Positions 44,688-54,356 of a DNA stretch of 64,000 nt are shown in pieces. Source of the DNA: Marinobacterium_D sp050908845 (GTDB lineage: Bacteria > Pseudomonadota > Gammaproteobacteria > Pseudomonadales > Balneatricaceae). Under the pieces are notes generated by a model. That model ran no database searches. It worked only from the letters and a program-made list of their open reading frames with translations, and was not told where the DNA came from. Position 1 is the first letter of the stretch; every line of letters begins with the position of its first letter. The stretch lies in contig NZ_CP194171.1 in NCBI RefSeq assembly GCF_050908845.1, positions 186,001 through 250,000 of the forward strand, read 5' to 3'. A program made the position numbers and the translations under genes.

Positions 44688-47215
44688 GCCGCATCCTCCC
44701 CCTCTTTATCCCGTTCTTTATCTGCCGAGCCCAGATAAGCCGCTTCCAGTGCCTTGTCCTTACTGAGTTCCTCGGCACTGCCCGCCTTGACGATCCGCCC
44801 GGTCTCCAGCAGGTAGGCACGGTCCGCCAGGGTCAACGCCAGGTTGGCCATCTGGTCCACCAGCAGGATGGTGATACCCTCGTCACGCAGGCTCGCCAGC
44901 ACCTCGAACAGCTCGCGAATCATCGCCGGAGCCAGCCCCAGCGAGGGTTCATCAAGCAGCAGCAGCTTGGGCTTGGCCATCAGCGCACGGCCAATCGCCA
45001 CCATCTGCTGTTCGCCGCCTGAAAGCAGCCCCGCCGGCTGGTCGATACGATCACGCAGTCGGGGGAAGCGCTCAAGCACTGCCTCCACGGCGTCTTCCTG
45101 GCCTTTCCCTTTAGAGAGTTCCTCCTTGCGGAAATCACGCTGGAAGGCGCCCATCAGCAGGTTGTCACGTACACTCAGCTCCGGGAACACCTGACGCCCT
45201 TCCGGCACCAGCGCCAGCCCCTGGCTGCTGATGGCGCTGGCATCGAGCTTATCGATACTCTCGTTGTTCAGCAGAATGCTGCCCTGCACCGGCCGGTGAA
45301 GCCCCGCCAGCGCACGCATGATGCTGGACTTGCCGGCGCCGTTGGCTCCGAGAATCGCCACGCATTCGCCGGGTTTCACCATCAGATTGACATCAGAAAC
45401 CACCGGCGCAGCGCCATAGTCGAGCTGCAGCTCCTTCACAAACAGAGTGTGGTCGGCCGGTCCCGACCAGGCCTGCTGACGCGGGCGACCCTCATAGTCG
45501 GTGCCACCGAGATAGGCCGCGATCACCTGCGGGTTATCGCGAATCTCGGCCGGTGTACCCAGCGCGATCGGCTTGCCGGAATCAAGTACCAGTATCGAAT
45601 CCGATACCGACATCACCAGCGGCATATCGTGCTCGACAATAATCACGGCGATACCGAAGCCGGCAATCGCTTTCAGCAGCTCGCCCAGCTGGTCGGTTTC
45701 GGAACGGCTCAGGCCAGCCGCCGGCTCATCCAGCAACAATACCCGCGGCGCCATCGCCAACGCCCGGGCGATCTCCACCAGGCGACGGTCCACATGGGGC
45801 AGGTTACCGGCGGCGATATTCAGCTCGCCACAGTAGCCGGTAAACGCCAGCAGGTTGCGCACGATATCCCGCGCCCGGTCGCTGTCTTGCGCCAGAGGAT
45901 GGCTGAGTTCGCCCTTACGCATGGCGATCAGCAGGTTGTCCATCACACTCAGCTCCTCGAACAGCTGAGTGGTCTGATAGGTTCGCGCCACCCCGGCGCG
46001 GGCGATATCCCAGGCGTTACGGCCTGCCAGCTCGGACTCCAGCTTCACCGAGCCGCTGTCAGGCGTATAGAAGCCACTGATCAGGTTCAACGCCGTGGTT
46101 TTACCGGCGCCGTTGGGGCCGATAATACTGGTCACCTCACCTTCCGGCGCCTTGAGGCTGACGCCCTGTACCGCTTTAACGCCGCCAAAACTGATGCCGA
46201 TGTTATCCACAGATAGGCCACCGGCGTAACCGCGTGACGGATTCAGGAACGACTCCAGCACCGCAGCATCCGCCCGCGCCGGGACCATCTCACCCTCTTT
46301 GCGGCGCAGCCGCGACAGTACCAGACCGATACAACCGCTCGGCGCCGCCCAGAGCACCGCCAGCAGAAAGCCGGCAAATACCAGCAGGCGATACTCCGCC
46401 ACACCGGAAAGCAGCTCCGGCAACAGCACAATCACCGCCGCACCGATCACCGGCCCGAACAGGAAACCACTGCCACCGACGATCACCGCCAGCACAAACA
46501 GGATCGACTGGGAGAAAGGGAAGGTACTCGGGCTGATAAACATCATCAGCGGCCCGATCAGCGCCCCGGCACTGCCCGCCATCGCTGCAGACAGCGCAAA
46601 GGCCCAGGCCTTGGGCACCATCGGATTGATACCGATGGAGCGCGCCGCAGTATCTGAGCCCTTGGCCGCGCGCATCGCCTTGCCCCAGGGCCCCAGGGAG
46701 AGGCGCTGGTAAAACCAGAGCCCGGCTACCATCAGAAGGACTGAGGTCAGTGCCAGGCCGGTTTCTGATGAGACGACGCCGAAATCAGGCATGGGGACAC
46801 CAATCAGGCCGTTGGAACCACCGGTGAGATCCTTCCACTCCATCAGCCCGTGATGGATCACGAAGGCAAACGCGATGGTGACCATAGCGAGATAGGGCCC
46901 CTGCACACGCAGTGCAGGGATAGCCAGCAGACCGCCGCAAATACCGGTCAGCAGGGCCGCACTGAGCAGCGCCAGCCCAAAGGGCACACCGGCCATCGTC
47001 ATTAACGAAGCGCAGTAGGCACCTATGGCGTAAAACGCCACATGGCCAAAGGAGATCTGGCCGCTAAGACCGATCAGGATATTAAGTCCAGTGGCCACCA
47101 GCGCACTGAGGCAAAACAGCGTGAGTACCAGCAGGCTGTAGCTGTCCACCAGGAAACTCAGACTGGCGCCAAGCAGTGCGACCACCGCCAATCCCAGGGA
47201 AGTATTCAGGGTCAT
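44684..47215 (-). CDS. Fused branched-chain-type ABC transporter LivM-LivG-LivF
   Basis: A single 843-residue protein joins three subunits that are normally separate. Residues 1-300 are a LivM permease with about eight helices (GLNILIGLSGQISFGHVAFY; VIGAAVIVLLPELLSG). About 325-580 are a LivG ATPase (IGPNGAGKTTALN, VLLLDEPAAGLS). About 595-835 are a LivF ATPase (LGANGAGKSSIMR, LLSGGEQQMVAIGRAL, LLLDEPSLGLAP). One ribosome thus makes a complete half transporter with both nucleotide-binding domains. It lies 6 bp after livH. HAAT-family transporters carry amino acids, urea or amides. Confidence 0.9.
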   Translation of the reverse strand: MTLNTSLGLAVVALLGASLSFLVDSYSLLVLTLFCLSALVATGLNILIGLSGQISFGHVAFYAIGAYCASLMTMAGVPFGLALLSAALLTGICGGLLAIPALRVQGPYLAMVTIAFAFVIHHGLMEWKDLTGGSNGLIGVPMPDFGVVSSETGLALTSVLLMVAGLWFYQRLSLGPWGKAMRAAKGSDTAARSIGINPMVPKAWAFALSAAMAGSAGALIGPLMMFISPSTFPFSQSILFVLAVIVGGSGFLFGPVIGAAVIVLLPELLSGVAEYRLLVFAGFLLAVLWAAPSGCIGLVLSRLRRKEGEMVPARADAAVLESFLNPSRGYAGGLSVDNIGISFGGVKAVQGVSLKAPEGEVTSIIGPNGAGKTTALNLISGFYTPDSGSVKLESELAGRNAWDIARAGVARTYQTTQLFEELSVMDNLLIAMRKGELSHPLAQDSDRARDIVRNLLAFTGYCGELNIAAGNLPHVDRRLVEIARALAMAPRVLLLDEPAAGLSRSETDQLGELLKAIAGFGIAVIIVEHDMPLVMSVSDSILVLDSGKPIALGTPAEIRDNPQVIAAYLGGTDYEGRPRQQAWSGPADHTLFVKELQLDYGAAPVVSDVNLMVKPGECVAILGANGAGKSSIMRALAGLHRPVQGSILLNNESIDKLDASAISSQGLALVPEGRQVFPELSVRDNLLMGAFQRDFRKEELSKGKGQEDAVEAVLERFPRLRDRIDQPAGLLSGGEQQMVAIGRALMAKPKLLLLDEPSLGLAPAMIRELFEVLASLRDEGITILLVDQMANLALTLADRAYLLETGRIVKAGSAEELSKDKALEAAYLGSADKERDKEGEDAA

Positions 47216-47221
47216 AGCACG

Positions 47222-48091
47222 TTACACCTTAAGCAGTCGACGTTTACCGAACAGACCGTCGGGCCGCAGCGCGAGCGCGACAATAACCAGGGAAAACGTA
47301 ATGATCTGGGTAAATGCGGAACCCAGCTGTGCTGTTACAAGCGCCTCGATCACACCGAACAGCAGGCCGGCTAGCAGCACTCCGGGCGCGCTGGCGATAC
47401 CGCCCAGAATGGCAACGGCGAACGCCTTGAGGCCAAACAGCGTGCCCATATCGGACGAAACGCTGAACAGCGGCGCGATCAGCAGACCGGCGATGGCCGC
47501 CAGCACCGTAGAAACCGCGAAGGCGATAGAGATCACTCGCGGCACCCGAATCCCCATCAGCGATGCCGCATCCGGGTTCTGTACCGTGGCCTGCAGCACC
47601 TTGCCGAGGCGGGTATAGCGGTTGACCAGCATCAGGGCCGCCGCCAGCAGCAGCCCCATGGCGGGAATCAGCAGCTGCTGGATATAGACACCCGAGCCAA
47701 ACAGCTCGACGGTGCTGGATGCCCAGTCGGAGGGAAACTGGCGCGGCTCCTTGCCGAAGGTGAACAGCACCAGGTTATCCACAAGGATACCGCCGGCTAC
47801 CGTCGCCATCAGCCAGCCGTCGGAGCCGCGGGAAGCAAAGGGCCGCACCAGAAAGCGCTCGATCGCCAGTCCATAGATCGCGGCCAGCACCAGCGCGATG
47901 GGCACCGCCAGCCAGAGCGGCAACCCCCAGGTCTGATACAGGGTGAAGCCGAACACGGCCCCCAGCATCATCGCACTGCCCTGGGCGAAGTTAACCGTGC
48001 GGGACACGATAAAGGTGACGTGGAAACCCAGAGCCAGCAGCGCATACATGCTGCCCAGCCCCAGGCCCGATATGATCGAGGCACTTATCAT
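47222..48091 (-). CDS. Branched-chain-type ABC permease LivH
   Basis: Inner-membrane permease of 289 residues with about eight helices. SGLGLGSMYALLALGFHVTF is the typical LivH N-terminus, and GLKAFAVAILGGIASAPG the conserved EAA-like loop. The ATG at 48091 is chosen over the GTG three bases earlier because GGGAG lies 6 nt upstream. It should pair with the LivM part of the downstream fusion. Confidence 0.9.
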   Translation of the reverse strand: MISASIISGLGLGSMYALLALGFHVTFIVSRTVNFAQGSAMMLGAVFGFTLYQTWGLPLWLAVPIALVLAAIYGLAIERFLVRPFASRGSDGWLMATVAGGILVDNLVLFTFGKEPRQFPSDWASSTVELFGSGVYIQQLLIPAMGLLLAAALMLVNRYTRLGKVLQATVQNPDAASLMGIRVPRVISIAFAVSTVLAAIAGLLIAPLFSVSSDMGTLFGLKAFAVAILGGIASAPGVLLAGLLFGVIEALVTAQLGSAFTQIITFSLVIVALALRPDGLFGKRRLLKV

Positions 48092-48164
48092 CACAAACTC
48101 CCGCCACGCCCCTTTTTCGGGGCGGGCCCTTCTGTAGCTAACCTTTTATTTCTAGGACCGGTTA

Positions 48165-49352
48165 TTATTTGGAAACCGGTACGATGGCGCCGTCGACGAA
48201 GTGTGCGAACACATAGTCATCCGGACCCAGCGCGTCCTGGTTTTCGGGAGTGAACGGCTTGTTATAGGTCTTGATCAGGCCTTCGTACTCATCGATGGCG
48301 TAGAAGCCTTCACGCAGTGCAGGTCCCTCAACGGTGCCGGCCTTTTCCATCGCCAGGGCCACCAGGTGCATGGCGTCATAGGCGTTAGCGATACCCACTG
48401 CCGGTGTCACATCCGCATGGGTTTTGATCTCCGGATACTTGGCCTGCAGAGCGGCAAAGACGGCATCGCCCTTGGGATCTTCACCCTCCGGAGCGAACAG
48501 GAAGGTCTGGATAAACTCGACGCGATCGGCGTTGGGACCTGCCAGCTCACTGAAACGGCCACCGGCCGGACCCCAGTGGGAAACAATCGGCACGTCCCAG
48601 CCCATGCGATCCAGGGATTTCACCACCTGAGCCGAGGGCGACACGTTACCCACCATATACAGGGTATCGGCACCGGCCTCTTTCAAGCGGGTCAGCTGCG
48701 GCACTACATCCACATCGCCGGATTCAAACTTCTCGAGCCCGGCAATCGGCATATCACGGGACTCGATCGCCTTCATCAGGCCCCTCTCGTTGGATTCGCC
48801 CCAGGGGTTGTTGATCAGCATCATGCCCGGCTTCTGGGTGTTGTAGTGCTCGATGGAGTAGCGCAGCAGCGCTTCATCGACGATTTCATCCACAGCGGAT
48901 ACGCGGAAGGCGTAGTTCTCTTCAGCACCGTTGTGGGTAATCGCCGTGCCGGCGGCCCAGGTCCCCATGTATGGCACCTTAAGCTGGTTCATCACCGGCA
49001 CCAGCGCCATGGAGACCGGTGTATCCAGACCACCGAAGATCACCGCCACATCTTCTTTCTGGATCAGCTCACGGGCCGCCAGCAGACCACGTGACGGGTT
49101 ACTCTCATCGTCACGGCGGATCAGTTCGATCTGCTTGCCAAGCACACCGCCATTGGCGTTGATCTCATCGATCGCCACCGACAGGCCCCGTGTGATCGCT
49201 TCGCCGGATTTGGCCGACTGACCGGACAGCGCCGCCACCAGGCCCACCTTGATCGTTTCTGCCGCCTGCGCGGATACGCTGGCTGCAGTGACCGCTGTTG
49301 CCAGGGCTGCCGCCTTGAGTCCCTTACCCAGAATGCTTCGCTTGCTAGACAT
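48165..49352 (-). CDS. Periplasmic substrate-binding protein of the HAAT (LivK) type
   Basis: Secreted receptor of 395 residues. The second ATG (49352) is used because GAGGAG would touch the first. A signal peptide ends SAQA, then ETIKVGLVAALSGQSAKSGE marks the ligand-binding site of family I receptors. The ADTLYMVGNVSPSAQVVKSL and GIANAYDAMHLVALAM segments are family-typical. It heads the operon with livH, livMGF and the amidohydrolase. The ligand is unknown. Confidence 0.9.
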   Translation of the reverse strand: MSSKRSILGKGLKAAALATAVTAASVSAQAAETIKVGLVAALSGQSAKSGEAITRGLSVAIDEINANGGVLGKQIELIRRDDESNPSRGLLAARELIQKEDVAVIFGGLDTPVSMALVPVMNQLKVPYMGTWAAGTAITHNGAEENYAFRVSAVDEIVDEALLRYSIEHYNTQKPGMMLINNPWGESNERGLMKAIESRDMPIAGLEKFESGDVDVVPQLTRLKEAGADTLYMVGNVSPSAQVVKSLDRMGWDVPIVSHWGPAGGRFSELAGPNADRVEFIQTFLFAPEGEDPKGDAVFAALQAKYPEIKTHADVTPAVGIANAYDAMHLVALAMEKAGTVEGPALREGFYAIDEYEGLIKTYNKPFTPENQDALGPDDYVFAHFVDGAIVPVSK

Positions 49353-49382
49353 GAACATCTCCTCGCTGTTTGATTGCTAATT

Positions 49383-49430
49383 TATTGCTAGCAATATAAA
49401 TGCCATTAAAATAACTTAGGAAATGCTAGC
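49383..49430. promoter_or_regulatory. TGCTAGCA operator cluster in the ABC/SnoaL divergent promoter
   Basis: TATTGCTAGCAATA (49383-49396) is a perfect 14-bp palindrome, and TGCTAGC recurs at 49424-49430; a half site ATTGCTAA is at 49373-49380 and GGCTAGTG just after 49430. The core matches the palindrome upstream of the GntR gene. The region drives both the binding-protein operon and the SnoaL-like gene. Confidence 0.65.
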
Positions 49431-49520
49431 TATTTGGCTAGTGATCAACAGATTTTGGCACCAGCAGAGTGCACAACCCGTTAAAACCGTGCACAAAACG
49501 CCTTAACCGGGAGAGATAAG

Positions 49521-49922
49521 ATGCAAAACGCCGTAGAGATTGCCGTAGAGATAGTTCGTGAGTTTCTCGATGCTTCCATGAAGCCCGATCCCGTCCTCGC
49601 CGCCACCTATATGGCCGAGGATGTGAAGATCACCTTTACCGGTGGCCGTGCCATGCCCAGCGCCCACGAGATCACCGCCTTTAATGCGTCCCGCTACAGC
49701 TGGGTCAAAAAGCAGCTGGGTCAGTTCGATGCCTGCGACAAGGGTGACCATGTGGTGGTCTATTCCAACGGCACGCTGTATGGCGAGTGGCTGGATGGCC
49801 GCAGCTTCTCCGGCAACCGTTACCTGGACCGCTTCGAAGTACGAGAAGGGAAAATTACGCGCATGGATGTCTGGAACGACAGCGCGGAGTGGATTCTGGA
49901 GCCAGCGATCAACCGCGACTGA
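49521..49922 (+). CDS. SnoaL/NTF2-like protein
   Basis: Small protein of 133 residues with the cone-shaped NTF2-like fold pattern: an N-terminal helix pair (EIAVEIVREFLDASM, PVLAATYMAEDVKITFTG), then four strands with YSWVKKQLGQF, VVVYSNGTLYGEW and GNRYLDRFEVREGKITRMDVWND. Such folds serve as isomerases, hydratases or ligand binders. It is divergent from the ABC operon and shares its operators, so it probably takes part in the same pathway. The exact reaction is unknown. Confidence 0.8.
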   Translation: MQNAVEIAVEIVREFLDASMKPDPVLAATYMAEDVKITFTGGRAMPSAHEITAFNASRYSWVKKQLGQFDACDKGDHVVVYSNGTLYGEWLDGRSFSGNRYLDRFEVREGKITRMDVWNDSAEWILEPAINRD

Positions 49923-49985
49923 ATCAGGAGGAATAGCAGCAGGGATAGCTGCAGCGAGAAAGGTAAAAAAGGATAGAAAAGCACA

Positions 49986-50013
49986 GGCGCACCTCCCGAA
50001 CAGGAGATGCGCC
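49986..50013 (-). terminator. Hairpin after trmB
   Basis: GGCGCA and CTCC pair with GGAG and TGCGCC with a single bulge pair, just past the trmB stop; U-rich sequence (TGCTTTTC) follows on the minus strand. Confidence 0.6.
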
Positions 50014-50020
50014 GGAAGCT

Positions 50021-50725
50021 TTATTCGGTCCGTTCGAACATCAGATCCCAGACACCGTGGCCCAGGTTCTCGCCACGCCGCTGGAACTTGGTCACCGGGC
50101 GCCATTCCGGCTGCGGTGAATACTGCCCGTCACCGGCTACATTACGGTAGCCTTCGGCGGCACTCATCACTTCCATCATGTGCTCGGCGTAGTTCTCCCA
50201 GTCCGTCGCCATGTGGAAAACACCACCCACTGCCAGCTTTTTACGGATCGTCTGGGCAAACTCCGGCTGCACGATACGGCGCTTGTGGTGGCGTTTCTTC
50301 GGCCAGGGATCGGGGAAGAACAGCTGCAGACCGGCCAGGCTGTTATCGGGAATACACTGGGCCAGCACTTCGATAGCGTCATCACAGAAAACGCGGATGT
50401 TCTCCAGCCCCTCTTCGCGCACCCGCGACAGCAGACGACCCACGCCGGGCGGATGCACCTCGATGCCGATAAAGCCCTTTTCCGGTGCCTGACGCGCCAT
50501 TTCGATCAGCGAGTCACCCATGCCGAAGCCGATCTCCAGGACCACCGGACGCTGATCGCCAAACAGCCCGGAGAAATCGAGCATGCCGCCACTCAGTTCC
50601 AGCCCGTACAACGGCCAGTTCTCTTTCAGGGCCCGCTCCTGGCCTTCGGTCATCCGTCCGGCACGCACTACAAAGCTGCGTACCTGCCGCATCGGGCGCG
50701 GCTGCTGCTGTTCTGTTTCGCTCAT
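50021..50725 (-). CDS. trmB: tRNA (guanine-N7-)-methyltransferase TrmB
   Basis: SAM-dependent enzyme of 234 residues that makes m7G46 in tRNA. The SAM loop is VLEIGFGMGDSLIEMA, and the family motif LQLFFPDPWPKKRHHKRR is complete. The tail RRGENLGHGVWDLMFER fits gammaproteobacterial TrmB. It lies 50 bp after thiG on the same strand. Confidence 0.94.
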   Translation of the reverse strand: MSETEQQQPRPMRQVRSFVVRAGRMTEGQERALKENWPLYGLELSGGMLDFSGLFGDQRPVVLEIGFGMGDSLIEMARQAPEKGFIGIEVHPPGVGRLLSRVREEGLENIRVFCDDAIEVLAQCIPDNSLAGLQLFFPDPWPKKRHHKRRIVQPEFAQTIRKKLAVGGVFHMATDWENYAEHMMEVMSAAEGYRNVAGDGQYSPQPEWRPVTKFQRRGENLGHGVWDLMFERTE

Positions 50726-50775
50726 GGAACTCGTATCTCGGTAAGCAGGCGGGCGATCACGTGCCCGCCGGTTAA

Positions 50776-51570
50776 TTAGCTGATCGTCCCCGCCAGCGGC
50801 GAGGAAGCACTGGCGTAGGCTTTACGCGGCATACGTACAGCCAGGAAGGCTTCGCGCCCAGCCTGCACGGCTTTCTGCATCGCCTGCGCCATCAACACCG
50901 GGTTCTGGGCGCCGGCAATGGCGGAGTTGACCAGTACACCGGCGCAGCCCATTTCCATCGCCATGGTGGCTTCCGATGGGGTGCCTATACCGGCATCCAC
51001 CAGGATCGGCACACGCGCCTCTTCCATGATCAGACGGATGTTGTGCGGGTTCTGGATACCCAGGCCGGAACCGATCAGGGAGCCCAGCGGCATGACCGCC
51101 ACACAGCCGATCTCTTCCAGGCGCTTGGCGACGATGGGATCGTCGTTGGTGTAAACCATCACCTTGAAGCCATCCTTAACCAGGGTTTCGGCTGCCTGTA
51201 CCGTCTCGATGATATTGGGATAGAGGGTTTTCTGGTCACCCAGTACTTCCAGCTTCACCAGGTCGTGGCCGTCAAGCAGTTCACGGGCCAGGCGGCAGGT
51301 GCGAACCGCATCGGCAGCGGTGTAGCAGCCGGCGGTATTCGGCAGGATGGTGTACTTGTCCGGGCTGACGACGTCCAGCAGGTTCGGCTCATCGGGGTTC
51401 TGACCGATGTTGGTACGGCGCACCGCAACGGTGACGATCTCCGCACCGCTGGCGGCGATCGCTTCGCCGGTTTCCTGCAGATCCTTGTATTTTCCGGTGC
51501 CTACCAGCAAACGGGAGTTGTAGGTTTTACCGGCGATAACCAGTTTATCGTTCAGCTGTTGCTCTGACAT
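50776..51570 (-). CDS. thiG: Thiazole synthase ThiG
   Basis: TIM-barrel enzyme of 264 residues that builds the thiazole ring of thiamine from deoxyxylulose phosphate, dehydroglycine and ThiS thiocarboxylate. The Schiff-base lysine is in LVKLEVLGD, and NTAGCYTAADAVR, PLGSLIGSGLGI and ILVDAGIGTPSEA are signatures. It lies directly downstream of thiS, the standard order. Confidence 0.95.
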   Translation of the reverse strand: MSEQQLNDKLVIAGKTYNSRLLVGTGKYKDLQETGEAIAASGAEIVTVAVRRTNIGQNPDEPNLLDVVSPDKYTILPNTAGCYTAADAVRTCRLARELLDGHDLVKLEVLGDQKTLYPNIIETVQAAETLVKDGFKVMVYTNDDPIVAKRLEEIGCVAVMPLGSLIGSGLGIQNPHNIRLIMEEARVPILVDAGIGTPSEATMAMEMGCAGVLVNSAIAGAQNPVLMAQAMQKAVQAGREAFLAVRMPRKAYASASSPLAGTIS

Positions 51571-51622
51571 TGTGTATTACCCTGCATAAATTCGATGGGA
51601 GAACGGCTTGGACAGGTGCGAC

Positions 51623-51823
51623 TCAACCACCGCCGATGGCGTGAACCACTTCGACCTGGTCGCCCGCTTTCAGCGCGGTTTCCGCGTGCTCGCCCCGCGG
51701 CACAATCTCCATGTTCAGCTCAATGGCGATCCGCTTGCCGACAAGGCCCAGCTGTTCAACCAGATGCTCCAAGGTGGCGCCTTCCGCGGTATCGAAAGAT
51801 TCACCGTTTAACTGTATCTGCAT
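51623..51823 (-). CDS. thiS: Sulfur carrier protein ThiS
   Basis: Ubiquitin-like protein of 66 residues ending in IGGG; the terminal Gly-Gly is adenylated and thiocarboxylated to give sulfur to ThiG. ATLEHLVEQLGL and IAIELNMEIVPRGEH are the usual ThiS strands. It lies 52 bp before thiG. Confidence 0.92.
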   Translation of the reverse strand: MQIQLNGESFDTAEGATLEHLVEQLGLVGKRIAIELNMEIVPRGEHAETALKAGDQVEVVHAIGGG

Positions 51824-51838
51824 CCTGATTTACCTTGA

Positions 51839-52225
51839 TTAACTATTTACCGGGAGAGCCTTGAAAACGGCACCGGCCAACGTCAGCCAGCCCAGTATCA
51901 TCAGCACTCCACCCACCGGGGTGACCATTCCCAGATAATGAACGCCCGTGGCAACCAGCAGGTAGAGACTGCCGCAGAACAGCAGCATACCGGTCAGGAA
52001 CAACGCCGCACTGACACGCAGCAAAGGTCGATCCTGGCGCTGCAGCAGCAGACCAACGCCAAACAGCGCGAGCACATGATAGAACTGGTAGGTTACCCCG
52101 GTCTGGAAAACTTCCAGCATGCGCGAGGACAGTTGGTCACGCAGGCCGTGTGCGGCGAATGCACCCAGGCAGACCGCCAGGGCACCCAACAAAGCAGCAC
52201 TCAGCAACGTCAGGCGGGCCGACAT
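51839..52225 (-). CDS. DUF423 family inner-membrane protein
   Basis: Small membrane protein of 128 residues with four helices. GALAVCLGAFAAHGLRDQL, YQFYHVLALFGVGLL and VTPVGGVLMILGWL are the DUF423 (YgdD) signatures. The function of this widespread family is unknown. It is 15 bp upstream of thiS and may share its transcript. Confidence 0.88.
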   Translation of the reverse strand: MSARLTLLSAALLGALAVCLGAFAAHGLRDQLSSRMLEVFQTGVTYQFYHVLALFGVGLLLQRQDRPLLRVSAALFLTGMLLFCGSLYLLVATGVHYLGMVTPVGGVLMILGWLTLAGAVFKALPVNS

Positions 52226-52281
52226 TTTCTCTCCGGCTATTCAGATCGGGGCCATAGTATACGCCGCCCACCGGCAGGCGT

Positions 52282-52322
52282 AAAAACAAAGGCCGCCGGA
52301 CTCACGGGGAGTGCGGCGGCCT
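52282..52322 (-). terminator. Terminator of rpoH
   Basis: AGGCCGCCG (52290-52298) pairs with CGGCGGCCT (52314-52322), and a U-rich tail follows on the minus strand. It lies 18 bp past the rpoH stop. Confidence 0.8.
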
Positions 52323-52339
52323 GTCACAACAAACCGGGA

Positions 52340-53194
<855 letters not shown>

Positions 53195-53357
53195 TTAAGG
53201 AATCACCTCATTTACATCCAGAAGGATTCAAAACCTGAACTATGACCCGGAAACCACCGGGAAAGTTCCACCAGGCTAAGCGCCTGATTAATAATCGGAC
53301 CGGAAAAATTACCTTGTTGTCCGCAAAAACGCAACCGCCCGAAAAATGGCCGGGCCG

Positions 53358-54356
53358 TTAACCCGGCTCGATATCCCGCAGGTGGCGGGCCACCGCCAGC
53401 CAGGCTCCGCCGAGGCCCAGCACCATGCCGGTGAGCAGTAGCATCAGCGATTCGCTGAAGCCCAGCCCCTGAACAACATAGCCGTTCAGATAGAGCGCTG
53501 CCAGTGCCTGCACGGGCTCGGACAGCAGCGCCAGTGCCAGCTGCGCCAGCAACCAGGCCAGCAGCGCGCCGAAAAGGCCGAACCAGACACCGCTGTAGAG
53601 GAAGGGCCGGCGCACCCAGGCATCGGTGGCGCCCACCAGCTTGCTCACCTGAATCTCGTCCCGACGCGACTCGATGGTCATGCGTACGGTGTTGCCGACG
53701 ACCAGCAGTACCGTCAGGGCCAGCAGGCCACCCAGCACCCAGGCTCCGCGCGTTGCCAGTGCCATGAACGCTTCCAGTCGGCGCACCCACTCCAGGTCCA
53801 GGCGCGCCTCGTCGACCTCCGGCAACTGGGCCAGCTCCGTCTGCAGCTGCACCAGCGTGTCGGAATCCCGAGACAGAGGTATGAGTGTGATCACCGCCGG
53901 CAGCGGATTGGTATCGAAAAACTCAAGCAGGTCATCGAAGCGGGTATAGCGCTTGAAGTCTTCCAGCCCCTTTTCGCGACTGATCAGTTCCACCGATGCC
54001 AGGTCCTGACGCAGCAGCAGCTCACGGCTGAACTGATCGACCCGCGCATCGCTCAACTCCACCTTCAGATACAGCGAAATATGGGGATCGGTCTCCAGCC
54101 CGTTGGTCAGCTGATCAACGTTTTTCAGCGCCGTGAACAGAAAACCGGGCAGCGCCAGAGCAATGGCCAGCACCGCCAGGGTCATAATTGACGCAACCGG
54201 GGTCGACCAGAGGCGGAAAAACGCCTGGCTTGCCACCTCCAGATGGTGTCTTACCCAGCCCCGACTGCGGTCAGCCAGGCCGATGCGGTGCTGTACCGCA
54301 CCGCGCCGTGGGGCCTGGGGTGCCTTCCTGGCACTTTTCTGCGGCTTATCGGCCAT
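53358..54356 (-). CDS. ftsX: Cell division protein FtsX
   Basis: Permease-like partner of FtsE, 332 residues with four helices and a periplasmic domain between the first two (PHISLYLKVELSDARVDQF). FtsEX regulates septal peptidoglycan hydrolases through EnvC. A basic N-terminal extension (KPQKSARKAPQAPRRGA) precedes helix 1. It overlaps ftsE by 11 bp. Confidence 0.94.
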   Translation of the reverse strand: MADKPQKSARKAPQAPRRGAVQHRIGLADRSRGWVRHHLEVASQAFFRLWSTPVASIMTLAVLAIALALPGFLFTALKNVDQLTNGLETDPHISLYLKVELSDARVDQFSRELLLRQDLASVELISREKGLEDFKRYTRFDDLLEFFDTNPLPAVITLIPLSRDSDTLVQLQTELAQLPEVDEARLDLEWVRRLEAFMALATRGAWVLGGLLALTVLLVVGNTVRMTIESRRDEIQVSKLVGATDAWVRRPFLYSGVWFGLFGALLAWLLAQLALALLSEPVQALAALYLNGYVVQGLGFSESLMLLLTGMVLGLGGAWLAVARHLRDIEPG

